A stretch of DNA of 60,948 bases from Streptomyces sp. TRM68367 (GCF_014495685.1 NZ_JACTVI010000049.1:1635-62582); one strand, 5' to 3'; shown: positions 51,749 through 60,181, numbered from the stretch's first letter. Translations and numbers: made by a program. The notes: generated by a model from the letters alone, not told the origin.

Positions 51749-53623
51749 TCAGGGCGTGCGGACCGTCGGCCTGGGGGCCGCCGACATGCCGTCGCCGATG
51801 AAGAAGCTGGTGTGCGGCGGCTGGTTGTAGGCGGTGTTCTGCCAGGCCAGGGCCGTGCGGTACATGGGGTCGTGGAGGAGCGTGGTGATCCTCGTCTTCG
51901 TCTCGTGCGGCGTCGAGTAGATCCTGAGCGCCCGGTTGTCGCTGGTGCGCCAGATGACCTCCTCGCGCCAGTCGCCGAGGATGTCGCCGGACAGGACGGG
52001 CGTGGACTTCGTGCCGTTGTTGGAGGAGACGCCGGAGCCGGTCAGCAGGCGGGTGTCGCCCGAGGTGTCGTACTTGTCGATGCGGGTGCCGTCGAGGAGC
52101 TCGCGGGTGGTGTCGCCGTCCCACCAGGCCAGGAAGTTCGCCGACGACGGCTCGCGGCCCTTCGTGGCGCCGGAGCGGTCGCGGACGGAGGTGTCCGACG
52201 CGGACCACATCTCGGGGCCGGCGTTGCCCGCGTGGATGTCGCCGGCGACACCGCGGCCGTTGTCGCAGCACGCGCCCAGCTTCCAGCGGACGGCGCCGTT
52301 CGCCGGGTTGATGTACAGCGCGGCGGGCTGGCTCCTGGACTCGGAGACTTTGTAGTACTCAAGGCCGGAGGTCGACGGGTCGAGGTCGCCCAGGTGCTGC
52401 GCGTCGCCGTGCCCGGTCTTCGTGGTCCACAGGCCCCCGCCGTTGTCGTCGACGGCCATCGCACCGTAGACGATCTCGTCCTTGCCGTCGTTGTCGACGT
52501 CGCCGACGGACAGGCTGTGCGAGCCCTGGCCGTCGAAGCCCTTGCCCCTGTTGGTGGAGGAGTTGGTGTCGAAGGTCCAGCGGCGGGTGAACTGGCCGCC
52601 TCGCCAGTCCCAGGCGGCGATCACCGAGCGCGTGTAATAGCCGCGCGCCATGATCAGCGACGGACGGGAGCCGTCCAGATAGGCGGTGCCGGCGAGGAAG
52701 CGGTCGGCGCGGTTGCCGTAGTTGTCGCCCCAGCGCGCGAGGTTGCCGCGCGCCGGGACGTAGTCGACGGTCTGCATCGCCTTGCCGGTCTGCCCGTTGA
52801 ACATGGTCAGGAACTCCGGACCGGTCAGGACCCGGCCGTCGGAGTTGCGGTGGTCGGCGGACGCGCTGCCGATCACGACGCCGGTGCCGTCCCGGGTGCC
52901 GTCGGCGGTCTTCATGGCGACCTCGGCCTTGCCGTCGCCGTCGTAGTCGTACGCCTGGAACTGCGTGTAGTGCGCGCCGGAGCGGATGTTGCGGCCCAGG
53001 TCGATGCGCCACAGGCGGGTGCCGTCGAGTTTGATGCCGTCGATGATCGTGTTGCCGGTGTAGCCCTCGTGGGCGTTGTCCTTGGCGTTGGTGGGCTGCC
53101 ACTTCAGGACGATGTCGAGGGCGCCGTCGCCGTCGAGGTCGGCGACGGAGGCGTCGTTGGCCTCGTAGGTGTACGGGGAGTTGCCCGGGGCGGTGCCGCC
53201 GGCGGGTGGGCGGAGGGGGACGTCCTTGTAGCCGCTGCGGAACTGGATCGCGTGGACCGAGTCGCCCTGCTCGGTGCCGTTGACGACGGCCCGGACCGTG
53301 TAGTCGGCGGAGTTGGGGGCGCCGGCGTGGAAGTAGTTGGTGGATCCGGTGATCGGGCCGGAGTTGACCTTCGTGCCGGCCCGGTAGACGTTGAAGGAGA
53401 CGTTGTCCGGGTCGGTGCCGAGCCAGCGCCAGCTGATCAGGTTGCCGCTGCCGGTGTGCACGCTGACGACGCCGCGGTCGAGGCCCTCGACCTGGCGGGC
53501 GGTGGCCGCGTCGGCGGTGTCGGTGCCGAGGGTTGTCAGGCCGGCGCCGGTCAGGGTCGCTGTCGCGAGCAGGGAGGTGAGGATGACGCCCCGGCGTCTG
53601 CGGTGCCTGTGCGGGTGCTTCAC
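51749..53623 (-). CDS. secreted rhamnogalacturonan lyase, polysaccharide lyase family 11
   Basis: This 624-aa precursor has a very basic N-terminus (HPHRHRRRRG) and a hydrophobic signal ending at about ADAA. The catalytic part is an eight-bladed propeller with Ca-binding loops: ASVADLDGDGALDIVLKWQ, AYDYDGDGKAEVAMKTADGT, VGDVDNDGKDEIVYGAMA and VLSGDILGDWREEVIWRT. The sequence order matches PL11. These enzymes cleave the alpha-1,4 link of rhamnogalacturonan I in pectin by beta-elimination. It stands alone, convergent with the xyloglucanase gene, and extends the plant-wall set from cellulose and xyloglucan to pectin. Confidence 0.93.
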   Translation of the reverse strand: MKHPHRHRRRRGVILTSLLATATLTGAGLTTLGTDTADAATARQVEGLDRGVVSVHTGSGNLISWRWLGTDPDNVSFNVYRAGTKVNSGPITGSTNYFHAGAPNSADYTVRAVVNGTEQGDSVHAIQFRSGYKDVPLRPPAGGTAPGNSPYTYEANDASVADLDGDGALDIVLKWQPTNAKDNAHEGYTGNTIIDGIKLDGTRLWRIDLGRNIRSGAHYTQFQAYDYDGDGKAEVAMKTADGTRDGTGVVIGSASADHRNSDGRVLTGPEFLTMFNGQTGKAMQTVDYVPARGNLARWGDNYGNRADRFLAGTAYLDGSRPSLIMARGYYTRSVIAAWDWRGGQFTRRWTFDTNSSTNRGKGFDGQGSHSLSVGDVDNDGKDEIVYGAMAVDDNGGGLWTTKTGHGDAQHLGDLDPSTSGLEYYKVSESRSQPAALYINPANGAVRWKLGACCDNGRGVAGDIHAGNAGPEMWSASDTSVRDRSGATKGREPSSANFLAWWDGDTTRELLDGTRIDKYDTSGDTRLLTGSGVSSNNGTKSTPVLSGDILGDWREEVIWRTSDNRALRIYSTPHETKTRITTLLHDPMYRTALAWQNTAYNQPPHTSFFIGDGMSAAPRPTVRTP

Positions 53624-53755
53624 GGAGACGTACCTCCTGGGAGGACGGACGGGGGTTCCATCCCCTCAGTTGCCGCGGACGGCGTGCACGGTTGCCGTCT
53701 CTGGGGGCTCCGCCCCAGGCCCCCGATCGGCCTGAACGGCGATGTGCCCACCGGC
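53624..53755. promoter_or_regulatory. promoter region of the rhamnogalacturonan lyase gene
   Basis: This is the 132-bp stretch between the PL11 start and the inverted-repeat element. GGAGGTACGTCTCC on the minus strand provides a ribosome site directly before the ATG. No operator was recognised. Confidence 0.4.
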
Positions 53756-53935
53756 GCTCCTAATGCCCCGGCAGGCAACGTTTGCCCGTCAAGGAGCGGC
53801 GTCCGGTGCGTGCTCTCGGCGTGCCGGCCGGAAGCCCTCGTACTGGACGTACTTGGGCTTTCGGCCGGTGCGGCGAGAGGGCGTGCCGGGCGTCGCGACG
53901 GGGCGAACGTTGCCTGCCGGGGGCACTAGTAGGGC
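53756..53935. repeat. 180-bp imperfect inverted-repeat element (MITE-like or structured RNA)
   Basis: Two arms of about 85 bp face each other. The left arm runs from CTCCTAATGCCCCGGCAGGC through AACGTTTGCCC to GCCGGCCGGAAGCCC. The reverse complement of the right arm runs from CCTACTAGTGCCCCCGGCAG through GCAACGTTCGCCC to GCACCGGCCGAAAGCCC. The loop is GTAC-TGGAC-GTAC (53840-53852). Outer (CCGGCAGGCAACGTT) and inner (GGCCGG, AAGCCC) blocks pair well while the middle is diverged. I faintly recall similar hairpins in other Streptomyces but cannot name a family. It has no coding capacity. Its right end is 4 nt from the stop codon of the methyltransferase gene. Confidence 0.75.
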
Positions 53936-53939
53936 TTTG

Positions 53940-54689
53940 TTAGGTACCCGTCGGCTTTCTGAACGCCCTGAGTGTGAACACGGGGTCGGGGCGCGGGCGG
54001 TCCTGGTCGGGGAGTTCGGCCAGGCGGTCGGTGTAGTGGTCCGCCTGAGGGCCGCGGGCGGGGATCGTCATGAACCAGCCGCGTCTGAGGTCGGCGATCG
54101 TGCGGCGGGGGCTGCGGCCCTGGCCGTGGCCGCGGAAGCGGGTCTGGCCGGCGGGTAGCAGGCCGTGGGCGCGGGCGTAGGCCTCGACGACCGCGGAGGC
54201 GTCCCGGACGGGGCTCGGCGGGCGGGTGGCGAGGATGGCATCGATGTCACTTCCCACATTGTGGGAGGGGCCCTTGTCGACGGTGGTGACGTAGACCCCA
54301 CCCGGGCGCAGCACGCGGGCGCACTCGGCGACGAGGGTTCGCGCGTCCTCGGCGCTGCGCGACAGGTGCAGCAGCCAGACGCTGGTCACCGCGTCGAACT
54401 GGCTGTCCCGCAACGGCAGCCGGCGGCTGTCGGCGAGGACGACCGCGCCGGGCAGGCGTACGGCCGCCTGGCGGGCCATGCCCGCGGAGCGGTCGACGCC
54501 GGTCACCCGCAGGCCCTCGCGCCCGGCCGCGAGCCGCCGCGTCACGATGCCGGTGCCGCAGGCGACGTCGAGCAGGCTGCGGGCGCCGTGCGGGACGAGA
54601 CCGAGGACGGACTCGGCGGCGGCCGCGGCCCGGGGCTCGCCGCCGCGCAGGGCGTCGTACGCCGCGGCCTCCTTGTCGTAGTCCAGCAC
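53940..54689 (-). CDS. class I SAM-dependent methyltransferase
   Basis: This 249-aa protein has motif I LLDVACGTGIVTRRLAAG, the strand-2 acidic end VTGVDRSAGMARQA, then FDAVTSVWLLHLSRSAED and RVLRPGGVYVTTVDKG. It belongs to the UbiE/Methyltransf_11 type; the substrate is unknown. The start is GTG 54689, four nt after the pterin dehydratase stop, with which it is probably cotranscribed. The TAA stop at 53940-53942 abuts the inverted-repeat element, so the native 3' end may have been altered by an insertion; the last residues (RAFRKPTGT) look normal. Confidence 0.82.
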   Translation of the reverse strand: MLDYDKEAAAYDALRGGEPRAAAAAESVLGLVPHGARSLLDVACGTGIVTRRLAAGREGLRVTGVDRSAGMARQAAVRLPGAVVLADSRRLPLRDSQFDAVTSVWLLHLSRSAEDARTLVAECARVLRPGGVYVTTVDKGPSHNVGSDIDAILATRPPSPVRDASAVVEAYARAHGLLPAGQTRFRGHGQGRSPRRTIADLRRGWFMTIPARGPQADHYTDRLAELPDQDRPRPDPVFTLRAFRKPTGT

Positions 54690-54693
54690 CGGC

Positions 54694-54999
54694 TCAGCTC
54701 GCTCCGTGCGCGGGCGCCAGGGCCTCGACGCGCTGCGCGAGCTCGACGTCGAGTGCGGTGACGGCGCCGCCGACGCTGTGCGTGTTCACGGACAGCGACA
54801 CGGTGTTGTAGCCGAGGGTGAGGTCGGAGTGGTGGTCGAGCTCGTCCTGCACCTGGGCGATGTGCACGACCATCGCCGCCGCCGCGACGTGCGAGCCGAG
54901 CCGGTAGGAGCGGGTGAGGCGGTCGCCGTCCAGTGACCAGCCCCGCAGCTCGGCCAGCCGCTCCTCGATCTCCTTCTGGGCCAGCGGTTCGACGGGCAT
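54694..54999 (-). CDS. phhB: pterin-4a-carbinolamine dehydratase
   Basis: This 101-aa protein has the family signature ELDHHSDLTLGYNTVSLSVN followed by THSVGGAVTALD, including the His-His and the Thr-His-x-x-Gly-Gly block of the active site. Length is normal. It dehydrates 4a-hydroxytetrahydrobiopterin in pterin recycling for aromatic amino-acid hydroxylases. No such hydroxylase is in the window; in many actinomycetes it is a single-copy housekeeping gene. The ATG at 54999 follows GGAGTGCAGCCC. Confidence 0.88.
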   Translation of the reverse strand: MPVEPLAQKEIEERLAELRGWSLDGDRLTRSYRLGSHVAAAAMVVHIAQVQDELDHHSDLTLGYNTVSLSVNTHSVGGAVTALDVELAQRVEALAPAHGAS

Positions 55000-55122
55000 G
55001 GGCTGCACTCCTTCGCTCGTACCGGGTCTCCCCCTTTCAGCGTGCCACAGCAGGCGGCCCGGGGCCCTGGTCAGGGGCGTGCGCCTGCCCGGCACGCACC
55101 CCGGGTCGGCTACGGTCGTCCC

Positions 55123-55243
55123 ATGACCACTCACCCCTCCGCCGCCGCAGCCTCCGCCGGTCAGGGCGTGGGTCCCCTGCTGCGGGCCTGGCGGGAGCAG
55201 CGGCGGGTCAGCCAGCTGGCGCTGCGCGCGGACTCAGCGCGGC
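55123..55243 (+). pseudogene. 5' stump of an XRE (MmyB-like) regulator gene
   Basis: The ATG at 55123 opens VGPLLRAWREQRRVSQLAL followed by RADSA, which is the start of the helix-turn-helix of MmyB-type regulators (normally continuing into a HISFIETGRSRP-like block). After about 40 codons similarity ends and the DNA becomes the 3' part of a membrane-protein gene on the opposite strand. The rest of the regulator (about 240 residues) is absent from the window, so a deletion joined the two genes. Confidence 0.6.
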
Positions 55244-55616
55244 GAAGTCGGCCACGGCCAGCCCCTGGAGCACCGTCCACACCGCGCCCGCGGCGGTCGG
55301 CGTGAGCCACAGCGCGAGGGCGAGGCAACTGAGCGCCGCCCAGGCGAGGTTGGCCTCCACGACGGCCCGCACGCCGAGCGCCGGCGGGCGGCGCCGCGAG
55401 GCCAGCCACCGACCGCGCCGCGTAGACGGCGAGGAACGCGCCGAGGATCAGCAGCAGCCGCTGGCTGGTTCCGAGGAGGCGGCCGAGCGGGTCCGAGGCG
55501 GCGAGGTAGGCGAGCGCGTTGGCGCCGGTCACCACCGCGTCGAGGGCCAGGAAGCGGCGCAGCCTCGACTGCGGCTCCGAGGTGCGGGCGAGCGCGGCAA
55601 GCTGGGTCGCGGACAT
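55208..55616 (-). pseudogene. small integral membrane protein gene, frameshifted and cut at its 3' end
   Basis: From ATG 55616 the frame gives LRRFLALDAVVTGANALAYL and RLLLILGAFLAVYAA, two membrane helices. At about 55411-55420 the frame shifts, and LASRRRPPALGVRAVVEANL plus AWAALSCLALALWLTPTAAG continue in another frame. The second frame ends at 55208-55210 inside the regulator stump, so the native C-terminus is lost. It looks like an intact four-helix protein of unknown function with a one-base deletion and a 3' deletion joint. Confidence 0.6.
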
Positions 55617-55842
55617 GACGAATCACCCTCCGTCGGGATCGGGATGCGGCGTGCTGCCCGGGGTCCGGGCCGGAGTGCGCCGGCCCGGACCCCGGTACGT
55701 CCACGATCGCGCCCACGGCCTGACCGGTCGATTACCCCGGACGTAAGCCCCCCGGGGCGAGCTCCTCCCCTCCGACACCGTGAGACTGCCGCCGGAACAT
55801 GACAGACTGCACGCAGGCTTAGGCGCGTTGGGGAGGCGTGGC

Positions 55843-56706
55843 GTGAGTGAGCGGCGGGCCGCGCCCACCGTGGGCCAGGTGGTGCTGGGAAAGCGGCTGC
55901 AGGAGTTGCGGGAGGCGGTCGGCCTGTCCCGCGAGGAGGCCGCGCGGGTCCTGCGGGTGGCGCCCGCGACCGTGCGGCGCATGGAGACGGCCGACGTCGC
56001 GCTGAAGATCCCGTACGTGCAGATCCTGCTGACCGCGTACGGAGTGGCCGAGGACGAGGTGACGGCGTTCGTCGACCTCGCCGAGGAGGCGAACCGGCCG
56101 GGCTGGTGGCAGCGGTACCACGACGTGCTGCCGGACTGGTTCAGCCTGTACGTGAGCCTGGAGGGCGCCGCCCGGATCGTCCGCTCCTACGAGCCCCACT
56201 TCGTGCCGGGGCTGCTGCAGACCGAGGAGTACGCGCGTGCCGTGCTGGAGGCCGGGACCGTCGGGCAGACGGGGTCGCAGTCGGTGGAGCGGCACGTGTC
56301 GCTGCGCATGGAGCGGCAGCGCCTGCTGGACCGGGACGACCCGCCCCACCTGTGGGTGGTGATGGACGAGACGGTGCTGCGGCGCCCGGTGAGCATCGGC
56401 GGCAAGGTCATGCGCGACCAGATGGACAAGCTCCTGGAGTACGCCGCGCGCGACCGCGTCACTCTCCAGGTCGCCGAGTTCGCGGACGGTCCGCATCCGG
56501 GGACGTACGCGCCGTTCACGCTGTTCCGCTTCGCCGAGCCCGAGCTGCCCGACATGGTCTTCACGGAGTACCTGAGCGGCGCCCTGTACCTGGACTCGCG
56601 CAGGGAGGTCTCCGCGCACCTGGAGGTCCTGGACCACATGACGGCCCGCGCCGCCTCCGTGCAGCGCACCCAGGAGCTGCTGCTGGAGTGCCGCGACGGC
56701 TTTTGA
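55843..56706 (+). CDS. XRE-family helix-turn-helix regulator with DUF5753
   Basis: This 287-aa protein has an N-terminal XRE helix-turn-helix (about residues 15-75: LGKRLQELREAVGLSREEAA, then LRVAPATVRRMETADVALK). A C-terminal DUF5753 follows, with YEPHFVPGLLQTEEYARAVL, DETVLRRPVSIGGKVMRDQ and DMVFTEYLSGALYLDSRREV. Streptomyces have dozens of such regulators, usually paired with a small DUF397 protein that binds them. No DUF397 gene is adjacent here. The GTG at 55843 is chosen because GGGAGG (55831-55836) is 6 nt upstream. Confidence 0.88.
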   Translation: MSERRAAPTVGQVVLGKRLQELREAVGLSREEAARVLRVAPATVRRMETADVALKIPYVQILLTAYGVAEDEVTAFVDLAEEANRPGWWQRYHDVLPDWFSLYVSLEGAARIVRSYEPHFVPGLLQTEEYARAVLEAGTVGQTGSQSVERHVSLRMERQRLLDRDDPPHLWVVMDETVLRRPVSIGGKVMRDQMDKLLEYAARDRVTLQVAEFADGPHPGTYAPFTLFRFAEPELPDMVFTEYLSGALYLDSRREVSAHLEVLDHMTARAASVQRTQELLLECRDGF

Positions 56707-56810
56707 GCCGTACCGGCCGGCGAGGGCCCTGACCCGTACGGGCGCCGCCGGAAGGTGCGCTTCCGCGCTCGCCCCTAGCGTCGAGGGACGGGGCGAGCAA
56801 AGGAGGCCTG

Positions 56811-57293
56811 ATGCCCGTTTTCGAGGTGCTGTACCAGGCGGCCGCGCTGTGCCTGACGTACCCCGGTGAGGACTTGCGCGCCCGGCTGCCGCTGCTGCGG
56901 GAAGCCGCCCCGCAGTTGCGGGAGTTCACCGACCACGCGGCCGTCACCCCGCCGCGCGAACTCGCCGCCCACTACGTGCGGGTCTTCGAGTCCGGGGACC
57001 GGCACAGTCTGTACCTGTGCCGGTGGGGCGGCAGATCACTGAGTTCCTTCGAGGACCTGTACCGCGCGCACGGCCTCGCGTTCACCGACGGCGAGCGGCC
57101 CGACTTCCTGCCCGCGGTGCTGGAGTTCACGTCCCGCACCGGCGAGACCGCCCTGCTCACCGAGCACCGCGAGCCCCTGAAGCAGCTCCGCACCCGGCTC
57201 ACCGACTACGGCACACCGTACGCAACGGTCCTGGACGCCGTATGCGCCACGCTGCCGGCCGCACACACCGACCCCGGAGAGACACCGCCGTGA
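56811..57293 (+). CDS. orphan NarJ-like chaperone (nitrate reductase Mo-cofactor assembly), probably degenerate
   Basis: This 160-aa protein matches the NarJ/TorD-type delta subunit: AALCLTYPGEDLRARLPLLR, ELAAHYVRVFESGDRHSLYL, SFEDLYRAHGLAFTDGERPD, FLPAVLEFTSRTGETALLTEH and a LDAVCATLP tail. Compared with typical actinobacterial NarJ it is shorter, missing part of the loop after HSLYL and the first linker. NarJ inserts the cofactor into NarG, but no narG, narH or narI is present. A GTG that overlaps its stop opens only 9 codons, as if a narI start had been cut off. AAAGGAGGCC before the ATG is a strong ribosome site. Probably the last remnant of a nar operon. Confidence 0.7.
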   Translation: MPVFEVLYQAAALCLTYPGEDLRARLPLLREAAPQLREFTDHAAVTPPRELAAHYVRVFESGDRHSLYLCRWGGRSLSSFEDLYRAHGLAFTDGERPDFLPAVLEFTSRTGETALLTEHREPLKQLRTRLTDYGTPYATVLDAVCATLPAAHTDPGETPP

Positions 57294-57336
57294 GCCGATC
57301 GCCCCGTGGACGCGCGTAGTTCTCGTGGTGGGGGCG

Positions 57337-59235
57337 CTACGCGGCGCCGCCCCTGGAGTCCTTGGAGTCCTTGGCGTCCTTGGCGTCCTTCTCGTCGTCC
57401 ACGATCTCCGCGTCGACCACGCCCTCCTCTTCCTGTGGCGGGGTGTGCTGTTCCTGTGGCCCGGTGCCCTCGGTGGGGGTCTGCTGGGCCTGTTCGTACA
57501 TGGCCTGGCCCATGCGCTGGCTGACCGAGGCGAGTTTCTCGACGCCCGTGCGCAGGGCGGCGGTGTCGGCCTGCTGCTCCAGCTGGGACTTCAGCTCGGC
57601 GACGGCCGACTCGACCTCGGACTTCGTGTCGGCGGGGACGCGCTCCTCGTTGTCCCGGAGGAACCTCTCGGTCTGGTAGACGAGTTGCTCGGCCTGGTTG
57701 CGGGTCTCGGCCGCCTCGCGCCGCTGACGGTCCTCGTCGGCGTACTGCTCGGCATCCCGCATCATGCGGTCGATCTCGTCCTTGGGCAGCGCCGAGCCGC
57801 CGGTCACGGTCATCTTCTGCTCGCGCCCGGTGGCCAGGTCCTTCGCGGAGACGTGCATGATTCCGTTGGCGTCGATGTCGAAGGCCACCTCGATCTGCGG
57901 GACGCCGCGCGGGGCGGGCGGCAGGCCGGTGAGGTCGAAGACGCCGAGCTTCTTGTTGTAGGCGGCGATCTCGCGTTCGCCCTGGTAGACCTGGATGCCG
58001 ACGGAGGGCTGGTTGTCGGTGGCCGTCGAGAAGATCTCCGAACGCCGGGTCGGGATCGTGGTGTTGCGCTCGATCAGCTTGGTCATGATGCCACCCTTGG
58101 TCTCGATGCCCAGGGACAGCGGGGTGACGTCGAGCAGCAGGACGTCCTTGACGTCGCCGCGGATGACGCCCGCCTGGAGCGCGGCGCCCACGGCCACCAC
58201 CTCGTCCGGGTTGACGCCCTTGTGCGGGTCCTTGCCGGTGAGGTCCTTGACCAGGTCGGTGACCGCGGGCATGCGGGTCGAGCCGCCGACGAGGATCACG
58301 TGATCGACCGCGGCGAGCTTGATGCCGGCGTCCTTGACGGCCTGGTGGAAGGGGGTCGTGCAGCGGTCGAGGAGGTCGGCGGTGAGCTCCTGGAACTGGG
58401 CGCGGGTCAGCTTCTCGTCGAGGTGCAGGGGCCCTTCGGCGGAGGCCGTGATGTAGGGCAGATTGATCGTCGTCTCCGAGGAGCTGGACAGCTCCATCTT
58501 GGCCTTCTCGGCACCCTCGCGCAGCCGCTGCACGGCCATCTTGTCGCCCGCCAGATCAATGCCGTACTGGCCCTTGAACCGCTTGACCAGGTGTTCGACG
58601 ACCCGCTGGTCCCAGTCGTCGCCGCCGAGGTGTGTGTCGCCGTTGGTGGCCTTGACCTCGATGACGCCCTCGCCCATCTCCAGCAACGACACGTCGAAGG
58701 TGCCGCCGCCGAGGTCGAAGACCAGGACCGTCTGGTCGTTCTCCTTGTCCAGGCCGTACGCCAGCGCCGCCGCCGTCGGCTCGTTGATGATCCGCAGCAC
58801 CTTCAGGCCGGCGATCTCCCCGGCCTCCTTGGTGGCCTGCCGCTGCGCGTCGTCGAAGTAGGCGGGGACCGTGATCACGGCGTCCGTGACGTCCTCGCCG
58901 AGGTAGGCCTCCGCGTCCCGCTTCAGCTTCTGCAGCACGCGCGCGGACAGCTCCTGCGCCCGGTAGCGGGTGCCGTCGATGTCGCCCTGATCCGGGAAGC
59001 GCCAGCCCGCGTCTCCCATGTGCCGCTTCACCGAGCGCGCGGTGCGCTCCACGTTCGTCACGGCCTGACGTTTGGCGACCTCGCCCACCAGCACCTCGCC
59101 GTTCTTGGCGAAGGCCACAACCGACGGCGTGGTCCTGGCCCCCTCCGCGTTGGCGATGACGGTGGGTTCACCGCCCTCCAGCACGGCCACCACCGAGTTC
59201 GTGGTCCCGAGGTCGATCCCGACCGCACGTCCCAT
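57337..59235 (-). CDS. dnaK: molecular chaperone DnaK (Hsp70), additional copy without grpE/dnaJ
   Basis: This 632-aa protein is a full-length Hsp70. The ATPase domain has GIDLGTTNSVVAVLEGG, VLVFDLGGGTFDVSLLEMG and HVILVGGSTRMPAVTDLV. The substrate domain starts at about DVTPLSLGIETKGG, the helical lid follows, and the disordered acidic tail ends in KDAKDAKDSKDSRGGAA. The main dnaK operon of Streptomyces carries grpE, dnaJ and hspR; none is here, so this is a paralogue or an isolated copy. Its 150-bp upstream region contains a tandem repeat related to HspR half-sites. It is convergent with the NarJ-like gene. Confidence 0.93.
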   Translation of the reverse strand: MGRAVGIDLGTTNSVVAVLEGGEPTVIANAEGARTTPSVVAFAKNGEVLVGEVAKRQAVTNVERTARSVKRHMGDAGWRFPDQGDIDGTRYRAQELSARVLQKLKRDAEAYLGEDVTDAVITVPAYFDDAQRQATKEAGEIAGLKVLRIINEPTAAALAYGLDKENDQTVLVFDLGGGTFDVSLLEMGEGVIEVKATNGDTHLGGDDWDQRVVEHLVKRFKGQYGIDLAGDKMAVQRLREGAEKAKMELSSSSETTINLPYITASAEGPLHLDEKLTRAQFQELTADLLDRCTTPFHQAVKDAGIKLAAVDHVILVGGSTRMPAVTDLVKDLTGKDPHKGVNPDEVVAVGAALQAGVIRGDVKDVLLLDVTPLSLGIETKGGIMTKLIERNTTIPTRRSEIFSTATDNQPSVGIQVYQGEREIAAYNKKLGVFDLTGLPPAPRGVPQIEVAFDIDANGIMHVSAKDLATGREQKMTVTGGSALPKDEIDRMMRDAEQYADEDRQRREAAETRNQAEQLVYQTERFLRDNEERVPADTKSEVESAVAELKSQLEQQADTAALRTGVEKLASVSQRMGQAMYEQAQQTPTEGTGPQEQHTPPQEEEGVVDAEIVDDEKDAKDAKDSKDSRGGAA

Positions 59236-59281
59236 CGCTGTCCCCTTCCGCCAGGGCACCTCTCCGAACTCCAGCACAAAA

Positions 59282-59326
59282 CTTGAGTGGCCTGTTGTCA
59301 ATGCCTTGAGCGGGTTCCTGTCAATG
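59282..59326 (-). promoter_or_regulatory. tandem promoter/HspR-like repeat upstream of dnaK
   Basis: On the minus strand the unit CATTGACA-N8-CTCAAG occurs twice in tandem with a 23-bp period (plus-strand units 59282-59303 and 59305-59326). CTCAAG is the half-site of the HspR HAIR element (CTTGAGT-N7-ACTCAAG), but here the halves are direct, not inverted. TTGACA fits a -35 hexamer. The repeat lies 47-91 nt upstream of the dnaK start. Confidence 0.65.
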
Positions 59327-59387
59327 ACAGACAAACGTCCATGAGCGACAAACATGAGAGACAAAAGAGCGGGCGCGCGGGGCGCGG

Positions 59388-60176
59388 TCAGTCGGCCGAC
59401 GGGGTCTCCGGCAACGGCTCCGTGGTGGCGAGGCCGGGGCGAGCGGTCTCCGGCGCCGTGTCGCGCAGGGTCAGGGCGCGCCGGGGCCGGTCGGTGATCA
59501 GCACGTCCACGCGTTCGTCGGTGAGGAAGGCGCGCATGAGGGCGTCGTCGTTGACCGTCCACACCATGGTGTACAGACCGTGCCGGGCGGCCTCGCGCAG
59601 CACGTTGGTGCGGGCGAGCCGCTGGTGCACGGCGACTCCGTGCGCCCCGCAGGCCCGCACCCGGCGCATGGGGAACAGCTCGCTCAGCCGGGTCCCCGGC
59701 AGCCGGGCCAGCCCCATCTCACTGCGGCTGCGGCCCAGGGACAGGGCGGTGCGCACTTGCGGGAAGTGCTCGGCGATGGCGGCGACGGAACGGTCCTCCA
59801 GGGTCGTGGCGACGAAGCCGTCCGTGCCGAGCAGGGCGATCGCCCGGTCGATCAGGTCGCGCTCGTAGCCCTCCTCCTTCAGATCCAGGTGCCCGACGAG
59901 CTTCCCGGCGATCAAGGACATGACGTCGTCGACGACGGGGACCGGGTATCCGGCCCGCTCGCTCAGCTCGGCGTGCGTGAGGGCGGACAGCAGTGGGCCG
60001 GTGTGCCGCACCCGCGGGTCGTGGTAGACGACGTAGACGCCGTCGGCGGTGCGGCGGATGTCGAACTCCACGTACTCCGCGCCGGACAGCAGGGCGTCCT
60101 CGTACGCCTCCCAGGTGGCGGGCCCTGCTGCTTCGGATCCACCCCGGTGGGCGGAGACGGCGGGTCGTGGCGTCAT
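59388..60176 (-). CDS. glycerophosphodiester phosphodiesterase family protein
   Basis: This 262-aa TIM-barrel protein has the GDPD active-site set: SAHRGGSEAAGPATWEAYE with the catalytic His, EYVEFDIRRTADGVYVVYHD with the metal Glu/Asp and second His, and HLDLKEEGYE. The C-terminal MVWTVNDDALMRAFL and DVLITDRP complete the family pattern. It hydrolyses glycerophosphodiesters to glycerol-3-phosphate and an alcohol. There is no signal peptide, so it is cytoplasmic. The ATG at 60176 is used. It follows the broken CorA-like gene by 5 nt on the same strand. Confidence 0.87.
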   Translation of the reverse strand: MTPRPAVSAHRGGSEAAGPATWEAYEDALLSGAEYVEFDIRRTADGVYVVYHDPRVRHTGPLLSALTHAELSERAGYPVPVVDDVMSLIAGKLVGHLDLKEEGYERDLIDRAIALLGTDGFVATTLEDRSVAAIAEHFPQVRTALSLGRSRSEMGLARLPGTRLSELFPMRRVRACGAHGVAVHQRLARTNVLREAARHGLYTMVWTVNDDALMRAFLTDERVDVLITDRPRRALTLRDTAPETARPGLATTEPLPETPSAD

Positions 60177-60181
60177 GTCGG

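Noticed and set aside
43719..53623. Cellulosome-type gene cluster
   Set aside because: The enzymes carry CBM2 modules; no dockerin or cohesin repeats are visible, so they are free secreted enzymes.
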